Shown here: positions 54,569 to 62,861 of the stretch, piece by piece | How positions within the stretch are numbered: the first letter of the stretch is position 1 | Layout of the letters: each line of letters opens with the position of its first letter | Assembly: GCA_002869695.1 (NCBI GenBank) | Contig: PKUD01000032.1 | Coordinates: 1-62,861, forward strand | Source: Desulfuromonas sp. | GTDB lineage: Bacteria; Desulfobacterota; Desulfuromonadia; Desulfuromonadales; Geopsychrobacteraceae | Reading direction: 5' to 3' | DNA length: 62,861 nucleotides | Translations under genes and position numbers: made by a program | Notes under the pieces: model-generated | What the model saw: only the letters and a program-made list of their open reading frames with translations | The model's database searches: none | What the model was told of the DNA's origin: nothing

Positions 54569-55672
54569 CTAATAAATTGATTTTTCCGTTTCGGCATCAA
54601 AGATGTGCAGGTGAGTGAGCTTCAGGCCCATCTCCAGGTTTTCTCCGGCAGTGAAAAGCCGCCGCCCTTCCGAGGTGGCGACAAGTTCTGCGCCCTGCAG
54701 ATCCATATGCAGGTTGGTTTCGCTGCCGAGCGGTTCAACAACTTTGACATGTCCTTCAACTGTACAGACTAAATCGGCACTGTTGGCCTCATCTCCATTT
54801 GTCAGGGAGATATCCTTGGTGCGCAGTCCCATGACGACTTGCTGCCCATCATTGAATTTACATCCCGGTTTCTCAGGAATCGGGATATCCAGGCGGTCGC
54901 TCAACACCAGTTTCTGCCGCTCACCGTCATTTCTGACTGTTGCCGGGATGAGATTCATCGGTGGCGAGCCGATAAAGCCGGCGACAAAGATGCTGTTCGG
55001 GTTCTGAAAAATTTCAATCGGGCTGCCGACCTGCTCGATATAACCGTCCCGCATGACCACGATCCTGTCCGCCAGGGTCATCGCTTCCACCTGGTCGTGA
55101 GTGACATAGATGATGGTGTTCTGCACCTGCTGGTGCAGTTGCTTGATTTCCAGCCGCATCTGGGTGCGTAGTTTTGCATCGAGGTTGGAGAGTGGCTCGT
55201 CGAACAGGTAAACCGCCGGATGCCGCACGATGGCTCGCCCCATGGCCACCCGCTGACGTTGCCCGCCGGACAGTTCGTGCGGCTTGCGTAACAGCAATTC
55301 GTCAAGCTCCAGGATTGCTGCAGCCTCCCGGACCCGCTTTTCAATCTCATCCTTCGGCATTTTTTTCAGGGTCAGGCCAAAGGACATGTTCTTGTAGACA
55401 TTCATGTGCGGGTAGAGGGCGTAGTTCTTAAATACCATCGCCGCGTCACGATCCTTCGGTGCCACATCGTTGACAACCCGGTCGGCAATTTGGATTGTCC
55501 CTCCCGAGATATCCTCCAGCCCGGCAATCATCCTCAGGGTCGTGGATTTGCCGCAGCCGGAGGGTCCGACGAGAACCACAAATTCCCTGTCTTCGACATG
55601 CAGGTTGACGCCGTGAACAACTTCCAGCTTTCCATATTTTTTGACGACATCTTTAAGAATGACATTGGCCAT
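54569..55672 (-). CDS. ugpC: ABC transporter ATP-binding protein, UgpC/MsmK type
   Basis: A 367-residue ATPase. Walker A VGPSGCGKSTTLRMIAGLE, Q-loop MVFKNYALYPHMNVYKNMS, signature LSGGQRQRVAMGRAI, Walker B VYLFDEPLSNLDAKLR. The C-terminal regulatory TOBE domain (about 235-360) is complete. It is divergent from ugpB and supplies the ATPase for UgpA-UgpE. Family members also serve other sugar transporters, but location favours glycerophosphate. Confidence 0.88.
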   Translation of the reverse strand: MANVILKDVVKKYGKLEVVHGVNLHVEDREFVVLVGPSGCGKSTTLRMIAGLEDISGGTIQIADRVVNDVAPKDRDAAMVFKNYALYPHMNVYKNMSFGLTLKKMPKDEIEKRVREAAAILELDELLLRKPHELSGGQRQRVAMGRAIVRHPAVYLFDEPLSNLDAKLRTQMRLEIKQLHQQVQNTIIYVTHDQVEAMTLADRIVVMRDGYIEQVGSPIEIFQNPNSIFVAGFIGSPPMNLIPATVRNDGERQKLVLSDRLDIPIPEKPGCKFNDGQQVVMGLRTKDISLTNGDEANSADLVCTVEGHVKVVEPLGSETNLHMDLQGAELVATSEGRRLFTAGENLEMGLKLTHLHIFDAETEKSIY

Positions 55673-55796
55673 TAATCAATCTCCAGGAATACAAAGTTCT
55701 CGCGTTCTAAACAGGCCTGTCCCGTTAATTATTATTTGCCGAATAATAGGATATACGATTTAGATCAGAAAATGAGTTGTTTTTACATTTCGTTAG

Positions 55797-55825
55797 TTGA
55801 CGAACACGGATTCATCGTTTTTACT
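55797..55825 (+). promoter_or_regulatory. Predicted sigma-70 promoter of the ugpB operon
   Basis: TTGACG (55797-55802) and TTTACT (55820-55825) with 17 bp between, about 117 bp before ugpB, in the divergent ugpC-ugpB region. A long leader follows. Confidence 0.4.
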
Positions 55826-55941
55826 TGATGAGACCAAACTTGGGTTCGAATTTAGCAAATACTCTGCACCAATGAAACACCGCTTGCAAGACCTTAAATT
55901 CGGGATGGCAACATTCCAAAACCGCTCTCAGGAGGAAAAGT

Positions 55942-57270
55942 ATGGCAAAAATCAAAGCTCTTTGGCTCCTCATCGCTGTCGGGTTGTGTTTCAGTTTTGC
56001 CGGTTCTGCTTTTGCCAAGCCGATCGACATCCACTGGTGGCATGCCATGCGTGGTGCGCGCGGCGAAGTCGTGCAACAGATTGTTGACAGTTTCAACAAT
56101 TCTCAAAACGAATACCGGGTTGTTGCGACCTATAAAGGTGCTTACGATGAAGTTGTCAATGCCGGGGTCGCCGCGGTCCGCGCCAAGAAACAGCCGCATA
56201 TTCTCCAGGCCTTCGAAGTCGGCACCCAGACCATGATGATGTCGGGCGCGATCTACCCGGTCTATGAGTTGATGGCGGATAATGGCTACAAGATCGACTG
56301 GTCCCAGTACCTGCAGCCGGTTCTTTCCTACTACATGAACGCTGATGGCCACCTGATGTCGATGCCGTTCAACTCTTCAACCCCGGTCATGTACTACAAT
56401 GTCGATCTGTTTAAAAAGGCCGGGATCCCCATGCTCTCCAAGGAAAAGCCCATCACCTGGGACGAACTGGGTGAAATCACCGGTAAACTGGTCAAGTCCG
56501 GGGTCGAGGGAGGGCTGGTCACCGCCTGGCAATCCTGGACCCAGGTGGAAAACTACAGCGCCATTCACAACCTTCCCTTCGCCAGCAAGGCCAATGGTTA
56601 TGAAGGGCTGGACACCGAGTTGATGATCAACAACGACAAGGTGGTCAACCACATTGCCCGGCTGAAGGGCTGGATGGCGGATAAGCGTTTCTACTACGGC
56701 GGGCAGAAATACCAGGGGCCCAAATCCGAATTCATCGCCCAGAACGCCGGGGTCTATATCGACTCGATCAGCGGAATCGCCAAGCTCAAATCCGCCGTCA
56801 AGGACTTTACCTGGGATCTCGCGCCGCTGCCGGTGGAGTCCTGGATGACAGAGCCGCAGAACAGCATCATCGGCGGAGCGTCCCTGTGGGTTTTCAACGG
56901 GCTGCCGAAGAAGGACTATGCTGGTGTTGCGGCTTTCCTGAACCACTTGGCCGGCAACGAATCACAGATTCTCTGGCACAAGGAAACCGGTTATTTCCCA
57001 ATCACCCTGACGGCGTACGAGCAGCTCAAGGCCGACGGGTACTACCAGGAGAATCCCCTTCAGGAAGTCGGCATCAAGCAGCTGACCCGGCGCATCCCGA
57101 CCAAGATTTCCCGTGGCTTGCGGTTAGGCTATTTCATTCAGATCCGCAACATCATCAATGAAGAGCTGGAGCTGGTCTGGAATGACACCAAGACGCCGCA
57201 GCAGGCAATGGACGCGTCAGTCGCCAGAAGTAACGAGAAACTGCGTGAATTTGAAAATATTTACAAGTAA
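55942..57270 (+). CDS. ugpB: Glycerophosphate-type ABC transporter substrate-binding protein
   Basis: A 442-residue protein with AGGAGG before the ATG and a signal peptide (WLLIAVGLCFSFAGSAFA). The mature start KPIDIHWWHAMRGARGE and FNSSTPVMYYNVDLFKKAGI match UgpB. In E. coli it binds sn-glycerol-3-phosphate and glycerophosphodiesters. Genes ugpA, ugpE and a glycerol-1-phosphate dehydrogenase-like gene follow, which raises the question whether the ligand is the 1-phosphate enantiomer. Confidence 0.88.
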   Translation: MAKIKALWLLIAVGLCFSFAGSAFAKPIDIHWWHAMRGARGEVVQQIVDSFNNSQNEYRVVATYKGAYDEVVNAGVAAVRAKKQPHILQAFEVGTQTMMMSGAIYPVYELMADNGYKIDWSQYLQPVLSYYMNADGHLMSMPFNSSTPVMYYNVDLFKKAGIPMLSKEKPITWDELGEITGKLVKSGVEGGLVTAWQSWTQVENYSAIHNLPFASKANGYEGLDTELMINNDKVVNHIARLKGWMADKRFYYGGQKYQGPKSEFIAQNAGVYIDSISGIAKLKSAVKDFTWDLAPLPVESWMTEPQNSIIGGASLWVFNGLPKKDYAGVAAFLNHLAGNESQILWHKETGYFPITLTAYEQLKADGYYQENPLQEVGIKQLTRRIPTKISRGLRLGYFIQIRNIINEELELVWNDTKTPQQAMDASVARSNEKLREFENIYK

Positions 57271-57301
57271 ACGCTTTTGAGCCTTTGGGTAAATTTGAGC
57301 A

Positions 57302-57334
57302 ACAGGGGCATCCTTTTATTGAGGGTGCCCCTGT
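57302..57334 (+). terminator. Intercistronic hairpin between ugpB and ugpA
   Basis: ACAGGGGCATCC/GGGTGCCCCTGT (one G-T pair) with a weak T tract. It parallels the dppA-dppB hairpin and may set a higher level of the binding protein. Confidence 0.6.
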
Positions 57335-57354
57335 CTTAGTGATACTATTACGGC

Positions 57355-58248
57355 ATGATAAAAAAACGCGCCTACTTTAAAACGCGAAGCTTGCCGTACC
57401 TGTTGATCCTGCCCCAGATAGTGATCACAGTCACATTTTTTTACTGGCCGGCAGTTCAGGGCTTGTTGGCTTCTTTTCAAGTCAGCGACCCTTTCGGTTT
57501 TCGCAGCCGTTTTGTCTGGTTCGACAATTTCATCACCCTGTTTAGCGACCCTCTCTATCTCAAATCGATGCTGACGACCCTGATCTTCAGCGGCTCGGTC
57601 GCGGTCGTTTCGATCACCTGCGGCCTGTTTTTGGCCACGATGGCCAACCGGGTTTTGCGCTTCACGACCTTGACCCGAACTCTGCTGATCTGGCCCTACG
57701 CAATCGCCCCGGCGATTTCGGGGATTTTGTGGTTGTTCCTGCTTCATCCTTCCTACGGGGTGGTGTCGATCAGCCTGGAAAACTGGTTCGGGCTGGACTG
57801 GAACCCCTTGCTGGAAAGCTCCCATGCCATGCTGCTGATCGTAATGGCCAGTGCCTGGAAAAACATCAGTTACAATTTCGTATTTTTCCTGGCTGGTCTT
57901 CAGGCGGTGCCGCATTCGCTGATAGAAGCTGCGGCGATGGACGGAGCCAGCCCGTTCCGACGCTTCTGGGCGATTACGTTCCCGATGCTTTCGCCAACCA
58001 TGTTTTTCGTTACCGTCATGACCATCATCTTCTCTTTCTTTGAGTCCTTCGGCGTCATTCATGCGGTCACCCAGGGTGGGCCTGGCGGCTCCACCAATAT
58101 CCTGGTCTACAAGGTATATCAGGATGGGTTTATCGGGCTGAATCTTGGTTCTTCGTCAGCACAATCGATCGTGCTGATGCTTTTGATTGTTCTGATTACG
58201 ACTCTGCAGTTCAAATATGTCGAGCGTAAAGTCCAGTACACTGGGTAA
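57355..58248 (+). CDS. ugpA: Glycerophosphate-type ABC transporter permease
   Basis: A 297-residue permease with six membrane segments. UgpA-type start KTRSLPYLLILPQIVITVTF and EAA loop EAAAMDGASPFRRFWAITFP are present. The ribosome site before the ATG is weak. Partner of UgpE. Confidence 0.9.
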   Translation: MIKKRAYFKTRSLPYLLILPQIVITVTFFYWPAVQGLLASFQVSDPFGFRSRFVWFDNFITLFSDPLYLKSMLTTLIFSGSVAVVSITCGLFLATMANRVLRFTTLTRTLLIWPYAIAPAISGILWLFLLHPSYGVVSISLENWFGLDWNPLLESSHAMLLIVMASAWKNISYNFVFFLAGLQAVPHSLIEAAAMDGASPFRRFWAITFPMLSPTMFFVTVMTIIFSFFESFGVIHAVTQGGPGGSTNILVYKVYQDGFIGLNLGSSSAQSIVLMLLIVLITTLQFKYVERKVQYTG

Positions 58249-58253
58249 CGCTT

Positions 58254-59177
58254 ATGATGGTTGAAAAAACGCCAATTCTGGATACTTTCACCTATTTTGC
58301 CCTGATCTTCGGGATCCTCGTCGTCGGGTTCCCGATTCTCTATGCGGTCATCGCCGCGACGCTGCCGATCGAGGACGTCTCCCGGGTACCGATGTCGATG
58401 ATTCCCGGTGACCAGCTGTTCAATAACATTGCTGAAGCCTGGGGTCGCGGCAACCTGGACACCCAGCTGCTCAATTCCTTTATCATGGCGAGCGGTATCA
58501 CCTTCGGCAAGATCATCGTGTCCCTGTTCGGTGCGTTTTCGATCGTCTATTTCGATTACCGTTTGCGCCCGCTTGCTTTTGCTACGGTTTTTTGCACCCT
58601 GATGCTGCCCATAGAGGTCAGGATCCTGCCGACCTACGAGATGGCGGCAAATATTTTCGGTCCGCTGCAGTCGGTCTGGGACGCTCTGGGCCTGGACGGA
58701 ATCATCAGCTGGTTTGCCCGTCACGATGTCGAGGTGACCCTTGAATTCAGCCTGCTTGACAGCTACGCGGGGCTGATTCTGCCCCTGACCGCATCGGCCA
58801 CCTGTACCTTTCTGTTCCGCCAGTTTTTTCTCACTATCCCCGAGGAGCTTTGCGAAGCTGCAAAAATGGACGGCGCTTCGCCGATGACCTTCTTCTGGAG
58901 AATCCTGCTGCCTCTGTCCAAAACCAACATCGCGGCATTGGTCGTGATCGAATTCGTCTACGGCTGGAATCAATACCTCTGGCCGCTGCTGATTACCACC
59001 AACCCGAAGATGACCACTGCGGTCATCGGTCTGCACCATCTGCTGCCGTCCCCGGAGGACCCCCCCGACTGGCATATCGCCATGGCGGGTGCGCTGATCG
59101 TCATGCTGCCGCCGATCCTGGTGGTGCTCTGTATGCAGCGCTGGTTTGTCAAGGGGCTGGTGGAAAAGGAGAAGTAG
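58254..59177 (+). CDS. ugpE: Glycerophosphate-type ABC transporter permease
   Basis: A 307-residue permease. EAA loop EAAKMDGASPMTFFWRILLP and UgpE-like end are visible. It starts with ATGATG five bases after ugpA, and the dehydrogenase gene begins two bases after its stop, so all are likely one transcript. Confidence 0.9.
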   Translation: MMVEKTPILDTFTYFALIFGILVVGFPILYAVIAATLPIEDVSRVPMSMIPGDQLFNNIAEAWGRGNLDTQLLNSFIMASGITFGKIIVSLFGAFSIVYFDYRLRPLAFATVFCTLMLPIEVRILPTYEMAANIFGPLQSVWDALGLDGIISWFARHDVEVTLEFSLLDSYAGLILPLTASATCTFLFRQFFLTIPEELCEAAKMDGASPMTFFWRILLPLSKTNIAALVVIEFVYGWNQYLWPLLITTNPKMTTAVIGLHHLLPSPEDPPDWHIAMAGALIVMLPPILVVLCMQRWFVKGLVEKEK

Positions 59178-59179
59178 CT

Positions 59180-60511
59180 ATGGGCGGGCCGCTTCGGCAA
59201 CATGCTCCGGTGGTGACAGCTGAAGATCTGGTCGGCTGTACCTGCGGCGGTGAACATCCGACTCCGGCGGTGACCCTTTACTCCGGCGGCGACGCCTGCC
59301 GGGTGCTGGCCGAAGACTGCTCGGCATGGTACGGAAAACAACCGGTGCTGCTGATCAGTGACCCGGAAACCGATCTGGTGGGAGGGAAAACACTGCGCGC
59401 TGCACTGTCCCGACAGGGTGTCAACCTGCACCATTATGCCCTCGAGACGAATCCATCGGCGACCGATACCCTGGTCGCCAAAATAGAGGCCGCCAGCCGG
59501 GACAAAAAACTGATCATCAGCGTCGGCTCCGGCACCATCAATGATCTGGGCAAGTTTGCTGCCGACCGCAACGGCATCGATTACTGGACCATGCCCACCG
59601 CACCGTCGATGAACGGCTACACCTCAAGTATCGCCGCGATCAAGCTCAAAGGGGTCAAGCGCACCCTCCCAGCTGCCCCGCCGAAACGGATTTACGTCGT
59701 CCCGCAAGAGATCCAGGATGCTCCTTTGAAACTGCGGCAGGCCGGATTCTGCGATGTGCTGGCCAAAGTGGTGTCCGATATCGACTGGCAGTGTGAATCG
59801 TTGCTCTGCAGCGGCAGCTACTGTGGCTTACCGGCCGCGCTGATGGCGACGGTTGAAAAAACCTATGCGGAACATGCCGAGGAAATCGGGCACGGGGACG
59901 AGACAGCGGTGATGGGTCTTTTCAACGGTTTGCTGCTGTCCGGGGTGGCCATGAGCCTGGCCGGGTCGAGTGCCCCTGCCTCGGGCGGTGAACATCTGGT
60001 CTCTCATTTCTGGGATATGCGAGAAACGCTCACCGGGCGCGAGGCGGAACTGCATGGTCTGCAGGTCGGCGTCGGGATTATCCTGTCAACCGCCTGTTAC
60101 CAGAGGTTGGCGCAACTGGATGGCGGCGACCTTAAACCACTGGGGCTGCAGCAGTTCACTGCGACGGCTGAGCGAATTCCCAAGCTCTGGGGGGAGTATG
60201 CGGCGGAGGTGGAGAAGCAGTTCCTGGGGAAACGGGAGGTGCTGTTGGCGTTCGATCAGCGGCTGCCGGACACCTGGGAGAGGCTACAACCCCTTTTCCG
60301 GCAGGTCCGCCCACCGGAATATTTTGTCAATCTGTTCATGCGGACCGGAGCGCCATTTACTCTCGACGCCTTTCGTCTGAGCGCCGAGGAATTCCGCCTG
60401 GCGGCCCGGAATGCCCGGGCTATTCGAGAGCGGATCACGGTACTCGACCTGGCCGCCCATGCCGGTGTCCTGGACGACGCGACCGAGCATGCCCTGCAAT
60501 TATTAAGCTGA
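59180..60511 (+). CDS. Glycerol-1-phosphate dehydrogenase-like protein (AraM/EgsA family)
   Basis: A 443-residue member of the iron/zinc-dependent polyol dehydrogenase superfamily. AAAAGGAG lies before the ATG at 59180; a much longer open frame overlaps ugpE and is rejected. The NAD(P)-site motif SVGSGTINDLGKFAA and the substrate segment MPTAPSMNGYTSS match the AraM/G1PDH family. Predicted metal ligands are the Asp of GFCDVLAKV, the His of GGEHLVSHFWDM and the His of LHGLQVGVG. AraM of Bacillus interconverts sn-glycerol-1-phosphate and dihydroxyacetone phosphate. Here it ends a ugp operon, suggesting catabolism of an imported glycerol phosphate. Glycerol dehydrogenase is a less likely alternative. 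Confidence 0.82.
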   Translation: MGGPLRQHAPVVTAEDLVGCTCGGEHPTPAVTLYSGGDACRVLAEDCSAWYGKQPVLLISDPETDLVGGKTLRAALSRQGVNLHHYALETNPSATDTLVAKIEAASRDKKLIISVGSGTINDLGKFAADRNGIDYWTMPTAPSMNGYTSSIAAIKLKGVKRTLPAAPPKRIYVVPQEIQDAPLKLRQAGFCDVLAKVVSDIDWQCESLLCSGSYCGLPAALMATVEKTYAEHAEEIGHGDETAVMGLFNGLLLSGVAMSLAGSSAPASGGEHLVSHFWDMRETLTGREAELHGLQVGVGIILSTACYQRLAQLDGGDLKPLGLQQFTATAERIPKLWGEYAAEVEKQFLGKREVLLAFDQRLPDTWERLQPLFRQVRPPEYFVNLFMRTGAPFTLDAFRLSAEEFRLAARNARAIRERITVLDLAAHAGVLDDATEHALQLLS

Positions 60512-60562
60512 CCCACGCCCCCGTCGCAGCCTGCGTGTAATGGCGCAGGCCGTCAACCGGTC

Positions 60563-60940
60563 TCAATCCTTCCCGGATTGACACAATCGTTTGATTGCCA
60601 GCCAGTTTATCCACAGAACACAGGCCAGTCCCAGGATGCCGACAACTTCCATCGGCCCCTTGATCCCCTGGCTCAGGGTGTCGGCGATGAACAGGCCGAA
60701 AAAACTGAAGGCGAAGAACTTGTATGCCCACATCGGCCAGTCGGCCTGGTTGCGCCAGGCCCAGCTGAGGATATAGATATTCGCCAGTCCGTAGCCGCCG
60801 GCAACATAGGCAAACGCTTTCAACCACGAAGAGGTCTCGCCGCCGACCAGAACAGTCACCGCGTAGTAGACAAAGAGAAAAGAGGTGATGGCGCTGAAGA
60901 TCGCCAGTCCGGTGCGGAGCATTGTATTCTGATTATTCAT
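60563..60940 (-). CDS. Four-helix membrane protein, unknown function
   Basis: A 125-residue protein from the ATG at 60940 with AGAGGCAG upstream; the open frame to 60994 has no ribosome site. Four membrane segments are seen (about 11-33, 38-57, 68-86, 95-115), with WRNQADWPMWAYKFFAF between the second and third. I do not recognise it. It lies 126 bp after the ABC exporter gene on the same strand. Confidence 0.55.
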   Translation of the reverse strand: MNNQNTMLRTGLAIFSAITSFLFVYYAVTVLVGGETSSWLKAFAYVAGGYGLANIYILSWAWRNQADWPMWAYKFFAFSFFGLFIADTLSQGIKGPMEVVGILGLACVLWINWLAIKRLCQSGKD

Positions 60941-61066
60941 GGTCTGCCTCTGGGTTCGGGGAAGGGCTGTCTTTTGCAGGGGCAAGATTAGCAAATTTGT
61001 CGGGCAAAAGCCAAGCCCCGATGCCGACCCCGGCCTGGAAGGCCGGAGCGGACGTTGGCCGGCAGC

Positions 61067-62861
61067 TCACCGGTAGCCTTCCGCCTGCAGGGAGAAGAGA
61101 TAGGCGTACTGCCCGCCGAGCGCCATCAGCTCCGCGTGGCTGCCGCTTTCGACGATCCGGCCCTTGTCGATGACGACGATCTGGTCGGCCATACGCACGG
61201 TGGAGAAGCGGTGCGAGATGAGGATCGTCATCTTGCCGCGGCTCAGCTCGCGGAAGTGTTCGAAGATGGTTGCTTCGGCAGCGGCGTCCATGGTGGCGGT
61301 CGGTTCGTCGAGCACCAACAGGTCGGCCTGGGTCCGCATAAAGGCTCGTGCCAGAGCGATCTTCTGCCATTGGCCGCCGGAGAGCTCGCGGCCGCCCTTG
61401 AACCATTTGCCGAGCTGGGTGTCATATTGCTGTGGCAGTTTGGCGATGAATTCGTCCGCCATCCCCTTCTCGGCTGCCTGCTGCCAGCGCTGGCGGTCCT
61501 CGAAGTGACCCATGTCGCCGGCGCCAATGTTCTCCCCGACCAGAAACTGGTAGCGGCCGAAATCCTGGAAAATCACGCCGATTCGTGCGCGCAGTGCGTC
61601 ACCATCCCAATCTTGCAGGTCGAGCCCGTCGAGCAGGATGCGACCACTGTCCGGCGGGTAGAGGCGGGTCAGCAGCTTGATCAGGGTGGTTTTCCCCGAA
61701 CCGTTTTCACCCACCAGAGCCAGGCTGTCGCCGGGCTTGAGGTGCAGGCTGATCCGCTCCAGTGCCGGTTCCTCGCTGCCGGGATAGCGGAAGCTGACCT
61801 GTTCGAAGCGGACCCCGTCACCCGGTTGCGGAGCCTGCTGGCGGAGGCCGGTCGATTCGGGCACCGGCTGTTCGAGATACTCATAGAGATTGGAGAGATA
61901 GAGGTTGTCCTCGTACATTCCCCCGATCGCCGAGAGGCTTGCCGAGACCGCCGATTGACCCTGTTTGAAAAGCAGCAGGTACATGGTCATCTGGCCGAGG
62001 CTGATAAACCCTTGAATCGCCGAGAGCGCAATCCAGGCGTAGGCGCCGTAAAAGGCGGCCGTGCCGAGCAGTCCGAGCGCGAAACCCCAGCTGTCCCGGC
62101 GCAGGGTCAGTTTGCGATCCTCGGCAAAAAGTTTGGCGAAGATCTTCCGGTAACGTTCGAGCAGTTTTGGCCCGAGGCGAAACAGCTTGACCTCTTTAGC
62201 GTAGTCTTCGCGCGCCAGCACGGTTTCTAGATACATCTGCATCCGCGTTTCGGGCGAACGCCAACGGAACAGGCGGAACTTGTCGCCGGAAAATTTGGCT
62301 TCGGCGAGAAATTCAGGGAAGCCACCAACGATCAGCACGAGCACCGTCCAGGGGGAGAACTGCACCAGGAGGAAACCGTAGCTGAGCAAAGAGATGCCAT
62401 TTTGCACCAGGCCGAAGGTCCGGGTGACCAGGCTCAAGGGACGGGTCGATGCTTCACGCCGCGCACGGGTCAGTTTGTCGTAGAATTCTGAATCTTCGAA
62501 ATGCGACAGCTTCAGGGTCAGTGCCTTTTCCAGGATCATCAGATTGATCCGCTGTCCCATCAGTGCGCGCAGCAGTGCCTGGCAGGTTGCGATCCCGCGC
62601 TGGCTGCCGGCGATCAGTGCCACGACCCCCGCCTCTGCGGCAACAAACAACAGGACCTGGTTGGTTTCGGCACTGCCACTCTGCTGTTGTTGCCCCATCG
62701 CTGCGACAACCCCGTCGACGATGAGTTGGCCGATCCAGGCAACGGCGGCTGGCAGTATGCCGGCGACCAGGGTGAGCAGGGCAAAGATCAACGCCAGCCG
62801 TTGGCTGGTTGACCAGACCAGTTCCAGTGCGCGACGACTGTAACGGAATACGTCTAAAAAA
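61067..62861 (-). CDS. ABC exporter, fused permease and ATPase (N-terminus beyond window)
   Basis: The frame is open from 62860 to the stop at 61067, at least 597 codons, and the true start is outside the window. Membrane segments in the N-terminal half precede an ATPase domain: Walker A GENGSGKTTLIKLLTRLYPP, signature LSGGQWQKIALARAF, Walker B LLVLDEPTATMD, H-loop ISHRFSTVRMAD. It belongs to the MsbA/LmrA-type half exporters that act as dimers. Substrate unknown. Confidence 0.87.
   Translation of the reverse strand, partial: FLDVFRYSRRALELVWSTSQRLALIFALLTLVAGILPAAVAWIGQLIVDGVVAAMGQQQQSGSAETNQVLLFVAAEAGVVALIAGSQRGIATCQALLRALMGQRINLMILEKALTLKLSHFEDSEFYDKLTRARREASTRPLSLVTRTFGLVQNGISLLSYGFLLVQFSPWTVLVLIVGGFPEFLAEAKFSGDKFRLFRWRSPETRMQMYLETVLAREDYAKEVKLFRLGPKLLERYRKIFAKLFAEDRKLTLRRDSWGFALGLLGTAAFYGAYAWIALSAIQGFISLGQMTMYLLLFKQGQSAVSASLSAIGGMYEDNLYLSNLYEYLEQPVPESTGLRQQAPQPGDGVRFEQVSFRYPGSEEPALERISLHLKPGDSLALVGENGSGKTTLIKLLTRLYPPDSGRILLDGLDLQDWDGDALRARIGVIFQDFGRYQFLVGENIGAGDMGHFEDRQRWQQAAEKGMADEFIAKLPQQYDTQLGKWFKGGRELSGGQWQKIALARAFMRTQADLLVLDEPTATMDAAAEATIFEHFRELSRGKMTILISHRFSTVRMADQIVVIDKGRIVESGSHAELMALGGQYAYLFSLQAEGYR

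Noticed and set aside
61055-62230. 391-codon plus-strand frame over the ABC exporter
   Set aside because: Antisense of an ATPase with all motifs intact.
1-62861. tRNA, rRNA, CRISPR arrays or complete insertion sequences
   Set aside because: No CCA-ended cloverleaf, regularly spaced repeats or paired terminal repeats were seen by eye; a dedicated search was not possible.

Overview
The window looks like a chromosomal segment of a respiratory delta-proteobacterium of the Desulfuromonadales (Geobacter/Desulfuromonas/Geopsychrobacter type). The reasons are: homologues of the two Geobacter inner-membrane quinol-oxidising cytochromes CbcL and ImcH, two NrfD/ferredoxin/multihaem-cytochrome modules, an F-ATPase Fo cluster split as atpZ-atpI-atpB-atpE, a sigma-54 activator, and a Fad/Acd beta-oxidation operon. 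The taxonomic call is inference from gene content. I saw no rRNA, tRNA or CRISPR array.

Layout. 1-492: 5' part of a beta-propeller lipoprotein gene (minus). 691-4549: three overlapping minus-strand genes for a soluble formate dehydrogenase-like complex (FAD/NAD subunit, cysteine-type molybdopterin subunit, 8Fe ferredoxin subunit). 4619-6324: cmoA-cmoB (tRNA U34 modification). 6458-6871: hotdog thioesterase. 6936-12426: fadN-fadA-acyl-CoA dehydrogenase operon (minus). 12738-14405: atpZ-atpI-atpB-atpE (plus). 14563-17007: TPR protein, EamA exporter, a frameshifted remnant of an RND outer-membrane factor, and a small membrane protein.

17070-33922 is the most interesting part, a respiratory island. 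It holds a CbcL homologue, an inactive IS1595-type transposase derivative just upstream of it, and three small genes, two of which share nearly the same start region and a third a similar N-terminus; the group lies behind a sigma-54-like promoter. It continues with a PAS-sigma-54 activator, an NrfD/ferredoxin/hexahaem module whose ferredoxin gene carries one in-frame TAA, a two-CW MerR regulator, an ImcH homologue, more small membrane proteins, a DUF2339-like protein and a second tetrahaem/ferredoxin/NrfD module. Palindromes of the GTTGCAAC type cluster in three intergenic stretches here and may be activator sites.

34063-48667 is ordinary chromosome: isochorismatase/DksA-like/YdcZ-like operon, UbiD-cysteine synthase-DUF3024 operon, outer-membrane protein, Ig-like lipoprotein, uvrB, YitT-type protein and a large DUF748 protein. 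48938-60511 is a scavenging region: complete dppABCDF, divergent ugpC, then ugpB-ugpA-ugpE followed in the same operon by a glycerol-1-phosphate dehydrogenase-like gene. 60563-62861: small membrane protein and a partial ABC exporter.

How the parts fit: fatty acids, formate, peptides and glycerophosphate compounds would supply electrons; membrane quinol would then be oxidised through CbcL, ImcH and the NrfD modules to periplasmic multihaem cytochromes, with the ATP synthase using the ion gradient. This is a gene-content inference.
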